Below, piece after piece: positions 59,762 to 64,000 of a DNA stretch of 64,000 nt. The notes below the pieces were generated by a model, which was not told the DNA's origin, searched no databases, and saw only the letters and a program-made list of their open reading frames with translations. Within the stretch, counting starts at the first letter, position 1; every line of letters begins with the position of its first letter. The translations under genes were made by a program, and so were the position numbers. Source of the stretch: Litoditis marina (Eukaryota; Nematoda; Chromadorea; Rhabditida; Rhabditidae); contig OZ038433.1 in NCBI GenBank assembly GCA_964036275.1, forward strand, positions 1,302,001 to 1,366,000. Direction: 5' to 3'.

Positions 59762-62585
59762 ATGTTCGAGGAATAGTCGAATAAGTATGCTGGAAAACCT
59801 TGATCCAACCCAGCGCCGCTCACTTTGCGCACTATTTTGCGAGATTTGTACCCGAGCGGGGTAAAAACGGAGAATTATCGGACAGTAAAGATTTTTCTGA
59901 ATAAAGCCTCAGTTGGCTGGGAACAGTCTATACCCACCTTGGTGCATTCTTCTAAACAACTAGTAGTATTTCTCAAGTTTCGTAGTCGCAAAGTCCCACT
60001 CTTCTCCAAATATCTAGCGGGAAAAAGGGAGAAACAGGAAAATATGTCGGATTCTCCAGTAGCCACAGCGAATATTGATCTGAAATCGAAAAATTAGGCT
60101 GAAAGTAAAATTGTTGACCCAAAGTTTCCGTCGAATACCTACGTGTACGTCACGTTTCTTCACGTTTGTTGAAGTTTCGCGTTCAATTCTCGGCTGATGT
60201 ATACTGCTCGTATCAATATGTTAGATAATTTTGTTTGTTTTCCGTGCCTTGCCTTTCTCACTCTAATTACAATCATCCCATTGATTTATGTTTGAGAGAC
60301 GGTCAATTGGCCGTGTTCCTTTTGCCTGTAAAAAGGAATAGCCATGAGATGTTCGAGATAAGCGGAACAAGCCGCTTTCCAATAGCACTTAGCATCTGAC
60401 AAAACGGACATTACAAACACAGTGCGCTATCTTCAAAGTAACCTTATACGGTGTAGTTTTCTCTGCTGTGTTTGTAGCATTACAATTACAGCTTGGTTTG
60501 AGATCGTAATAAAAGGTTTATTCGATCACTTTATATATTCTAAAAACAACTTTGCAAATAACCAATAACAGAAAACTCGTCACTTGCTACTATCTATGTT
60601 CATAAACTAATGTCATTTGGGTAACAGAAGTGCTGCATGCACAATTGTTTCAAATACAAAATGCTTGAAAAGCATAAACCACACATTTAAAACAACATAC
60701 GGTTTGTCATTTATTCCAATTGTAATTCAATCTTTGCTCTGAGGTTGATTTTGAAGAGTAACATTCATTTGCATTACTGTAGAGGTTATTATATTCTTCA
60801 TTTCAAAGGCTTTTTCACGTGTTATTATAATTATAAATCGGTCCATGATTTTCCTGGATCTTCCCCGAAGTGAGTGTTGGTCAATCTTCAAATGATGACA
60901 TTAATGAAATATGTTACATTATATATAAAAAATGTAAAATATTCTTTATTATTACATTTTTCCTGGATCTCCCCGGGTGTTAGTCAATCTTCTGGTTCTC
61001 AGCTTCGCTTTCTGTGGCTATGCGGCCTTGGTCAAAAACAGGCGCAGTTCCCCGCTACTTATATAATCCCTGGCGTAACTTAGCCATTCAATTTCCTGTC
61101 TAAAGAAGTCTTTTCCTGTTTTGTATCGCATAAGTTGGGCGCGATGTTTTGGCACGATTTTTGTGAGTTTTTTTTGCCAAAAGAAAGTGTTGCAAGTTTC
61201 GCGAAAGGTGATGTTGACGGACAGAAATATGGGACAAATAAAATTACGTTTTCTATTATGAATATTAAGAGTGTATCGAATCAGTTTTTTGGTGATCTCA
61301 GAGAATTGAAAAAAAAAACTTAGTTTGATAGTCAATCTAGTTACGGGAAGACATTGAGCGTCTAGAACATGATGTATCATTATGTACGGGTGCAGAAGCC
61401 CTTTTTTAGTTTTGCATTCCGTGAATCACAATAGATTGTTTGTAAAACTTTAGTGGGAACCCATAAAATGAGTAACACAAGAAAAACGGAAAAAACACAC
61501 AAAAAATATTTCCTCCAGTAGTACAAGCTTTAGACTACGAAGGAAAAGTAATGCATGCACCAGTTGAGAATGAAATTCTGAAGTACGTACAATCGATCCA
61601 TTCTCTTCAGAATTCTTGAATTAATAATTTATAAATACAGTTTTGACACGAGGAAAAAAGTAAAAGTAGGTGACGCGTCAAGAGTTATATTAGGTTGTGA
61701 AAAACATTTGAAAGCAGGGTGTTTTTCAGAAAAAAGGGAAATTAGTTCAAACTCTGCCTTACTCTTACTTACTTCTTAACTCTCTAAAATCAAACTCTTA
61801 CTCGTGAAACTATGTTTTTTGAACCTACTTTTTTATTGTAACTCACGTGAAAAAAGGGAGAAGTGCTATTTGATGACGCATTTGTGGCTACTAACCGGGG
61901 GGGGCGGAGTCGGCTGCTGGGACGAGATTTCTATCTTTCTTTAGCCAAAAAACTACTCGATCACGGATAAGAAACAAGATTAATTCATTATGAAAACAGA
62001 AGGGAACAATATCATTGTTCCAACCCTTCTAATCATCTTTTCAACTTCTCCACTCGAACAAGTGTGTAGTATTGCAGCCAGCTCACGCTTCTTAGAACTT
62101 GAATACCAAATGGCTGTTGATATCTAAACTTCCAAGATAGATTATTCTCTTTTTGCCTACATAACATTCTTCCCCGTTGACTACAAACTTTATAGAAAAA
62201 ACTTGTGAGTTGAGAATTGAACGCATCGCGGTTCTCCTACAAAGCACGTAGTGCCACGATCTAGCCAGAAGTGTATTCTAGCAGTCAGTCGGAATCGTTT
62301 AACGGGATGTTAAATTCGAATGGGTTGTCAACAAGCAACTGAATTTACAATGCCCGAAGTGTTGTGAATTCGAAAAGCCTTGATGACGGTTAGATTTGTC
62401 GAGAAGGAAAAAGCGGATCAAAACTGTTCTTGCTGTACTGTTTCGATATAGGTTGATCTCGCAGGGTTTCAGTCGTGATTTAAAATTGTGTGTGTGTCCA
62501 ACTGTAAAAGTCTGACTTCAGTGTACGTCAAAATTGATTGGCGCCGTCTTCATATACGAGTGTTTTGTAACCAAACCAGGGAAAA

Positions 62586-62891
62586 TTTTACTTTCGCACC
62601 CCCGTGATCTTTGCCCCCCCCCCCCCTTCCTATACTAGTTTCAACAGAAAATGGTGGGGGGGGGGGTAAAGGTAAATGTATGGTAAGGTAGTTAAATGTC
62701 GACATTGTACAATTACCCCCCCCCCCCTAACGTAAATGGGGGGGGAGTGAAAGTAACATGCCTGGCAATCTTTAACAATCGCCCCCAGTGATTCTTGTAA
62801 CGTTCACCCCCCATGGTGTGGGGTGAAAGTAACACAGGACTTATTTCGTCTAAAACGAGAGAAGTGCGGGGGGGGGGGGGCGAAAGTAAAA
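62586..62891. mobile_element. Poly-G/poly-C rich inverted-repeat element
   Basis: TTTTACTTTCGC at the left is mirrored by GCGAAAGTAAAA at the right; the interior contains seven or so G or C runs of 5-14 nt. Non-coding. Confidence 0.65.
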
Positions 62892-63047
62892 TGTTCCCCC
62901 AAATCATGCAAAGATCAACCGGGTCACACTGGTTACGTAGTCTTAAATAGTTTGGTCAACCATTTGGTAGTTGTGTTTTTTCCCAAAGGATGTGGTAAAA
63001 ACGAATCCAAGATGGGAGATCATGAAATGGTTATCTGCTCAGCTGTA

Positions 63048-63115
63048 ACCCGGTTGATGATTAACCCGGTGTGGTAAATAACCCGGTTGATGATTAACCC
63101 GGTGTGGTAAATAAC
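63048..63115. repeat. Direct repeat of 36 bp x 2
   Basis: AACCCGGTTGATGATTAACC followed by CGGTGTGGTAAAT is repeated immediately. Confidence 0.8.
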
Positions 63116-63220
63116 GGTTCCTTTGAAAATTGGTCAGTTAATTTCTGTCAGTTACAGTGCTCTCCACCTGCACCTCCTCCCATTTATCTCTTCAATCGAT
63201 AGACTCCGCCCCCAAGTTAG

Positions 63221-63228
63221 TGACGTCA
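63221..63228 (+). promoter_or_regulatory. CRE/ATF site TGACGTCA
   Basis: Perfect palindromic CRE, 25 nt before an ATG with a donor-terminated short exon and 10 nt after a CCGCCCCC GC-box-like stretch; a plausible core promoter region. Confidence 0.5.
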
Positions 63229-63253
63229 TCATTTTGTTCGACTCGGAGGGGAA

Positions 63254-63282
63254 ATGAGCTCATCGTGGACCGACAATGTGCT
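63254..63282 (+). CDS. Possible first coding exon of a gene leaving the window
   Basis: ATG followed by SSSWTDNV and then donor GTGAGT at 63283. The short exon directly behind a CRE and GC box resembles a first exon, but no downstream exon was found in the remaining 700 bp, so this is weak. Unknown product. Confidence 0.3.
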
Positions 63283-64000
63283 GTGAGTAATAATGATACA
63301 ATATTTATTGCTTTAATAGCATTACAGTGAAATGGTCATTTAGGTTATGCCTACGTAAAGTAAATTTCTATTGCAAAGCGAACCCAAGGGCCAAGGCCCA
63401 AGGGAATGTACAAACGAACAATCAATTTACAAGGCACGTAATGCAAAATTTCAGAGTAAACTACAGAAAGATGGAATAAATGAAGATATTAATCCGCAAT
63501 ATAAGAAACCTAACTTCATAGATGGTTGAACATATTCTTTATATGGCGTTAGCTGTATCCAAATAAGGACTACCTCGACATACAACCTCATGAGATTAAC
63601 TCAGAATATTTCTCATGGGGAACTCACGAATACTCTATGAACAAGCTCCGTTGCGGTAGAATGGCAATCGGTAAAAACAGAACTTGGTGAGATAGTCTTG
63701 ACGTGGTGATTTTATGAGGTATAGGAGGGATTTCTATCGCCGCAGGGTAACACATCATCATATATGTATTGGCAAGCATGATATGGGCAATTTTCCGGCT
63801 TGCCATGGGCAGCCAGGTTTCAATGTACTAATATTGACTTTGGAGTTCCTAAGTAGCCTTTCACAGCTATCCAACAGAGTTGCTGATGAAAACTTTCCAT
63901 AAAAATACTATTTTTTGTTTTGTACAACCAGTTATATAACCTAGCTATGGTACCAGGAAATCGTTTTTGAGCACTATGAGGACGCAGTGATTATTCAAAA
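63283..64000. other. Right-hand end of window
   Basis: AT-rich, no supported exon; would be the first intron of the gene above if that is real. Confidence 0.4.

Larger units (their letters stand above)
59762..63253. other. Gene-poor region
   Basis: No exon I can support. Holds a partial duplication (CCTGGATCT...CCCCG...GTCAATCTTC at about 60853 and 60962), a poly-G/poly-C TIR element (62586-62891) and a 36-bp direct repeat (about 63048-63115). ORFs at 59825-60097 and 61018-61380 lack recognisable features. Confidence 0.5.

Noticed and set aside
59825..60097. 90-aa plus-strand ORF next to the foldback element
   Set aside because: No family resemblance, no splice context, and an open frame also exists on the opposite strand; likely chance.
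60853..61080. Possible snRNA gene (duplicated CCTGGATCT/CCCCG block)
   Set aside because: Compared with remembered U1, U2, U4 and U5 landmarks, no match and no Sm site could be supported.
61018..61380. 120-aa minus-strand ORF
   Set aside because: Biased composition without recognisable domain or splice borders.
1..64000. tRNA or rRNA genes
   Set aside because: I scanned by eye for tRNA-like cloverleaf signals and rRNA landmarks and found none that I could support.

Overview
This is animal nuclear DNA. Genes are cut into many short exons with GT-AG and occasional GC-AG introns, introns are about 100-1000 bp, the sequence is AT-rich, and it is crowded with simple repeats and short inverted-repeat transposons. 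All ribosomal, repair and trafficking genes here are eukaryotic, and the intersectin architecture is metazoan. The RPS21 and PP1-like proteins, and a splice acceptor 0-8 nt before the start codon of every complete gene, suggest a lineage with spliced-leader trans-splicing. A nematode or nematode-related ecdysozoan is my best guess, but this is inference.

Layout: (1) 9-2005 (+), the 3' part of an ectonucleotide pyrophosphatase/phosphodiesterase (ENPP) gene. (2) 2860-9660 (+), a complete 17-exon METTL13 (eEF1A methyltransferase) gene. (3) 10326-15018 (-), a complete 8-exon PP1-like Ser/Thr phosphatase. (4) 15666-17898, two adjacent foldback/TIR transposons in the divergent intergenic region. 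(5) 18460-20017 (+), RPS21. (6) 20466-22368 (+), a SOSS-B/NABP single-stranded DNA-binding protein. (7) 23845-50500 (+), a very large intersectin gene with two EH domains, a coiled coil, five SH3 domains and then DH-PH-C2. (8) 52264-57456 (-), an unrecognised multi-exon gene. (9) 58327-59619, a large foldback element. (10) 63254 (+), a possible first exon of a gene running off the window, behind a CRE site.

The most informative locus is intersectin. The short isoform (1102 aa) stops at a TAG embedded in the splice donor of the exon encoding the end of SH3-E. Splicing at that donor reads in frame into a linker with four YxxP motifs and then DH-PH-C2, giving a 1619-aa long form. A 3.9-kb LTR retroelement with apparently identical 394-bp LTRs and a 5-bp target duplication sits in the SH3-D/SH3-E intron and carries a nested 1-kb TIR element. 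Introns and intergenic regions hold several MITE families present in two or three copies each, a 148-bp-arm near-perfect hairpin and a 140-bp GGCGCC satellite array.

The encoded genes are housekeeping or signalling genes with no evident joint pathway. All exon models are hand-built from splice signals and reading phase; no search or alignment was run.
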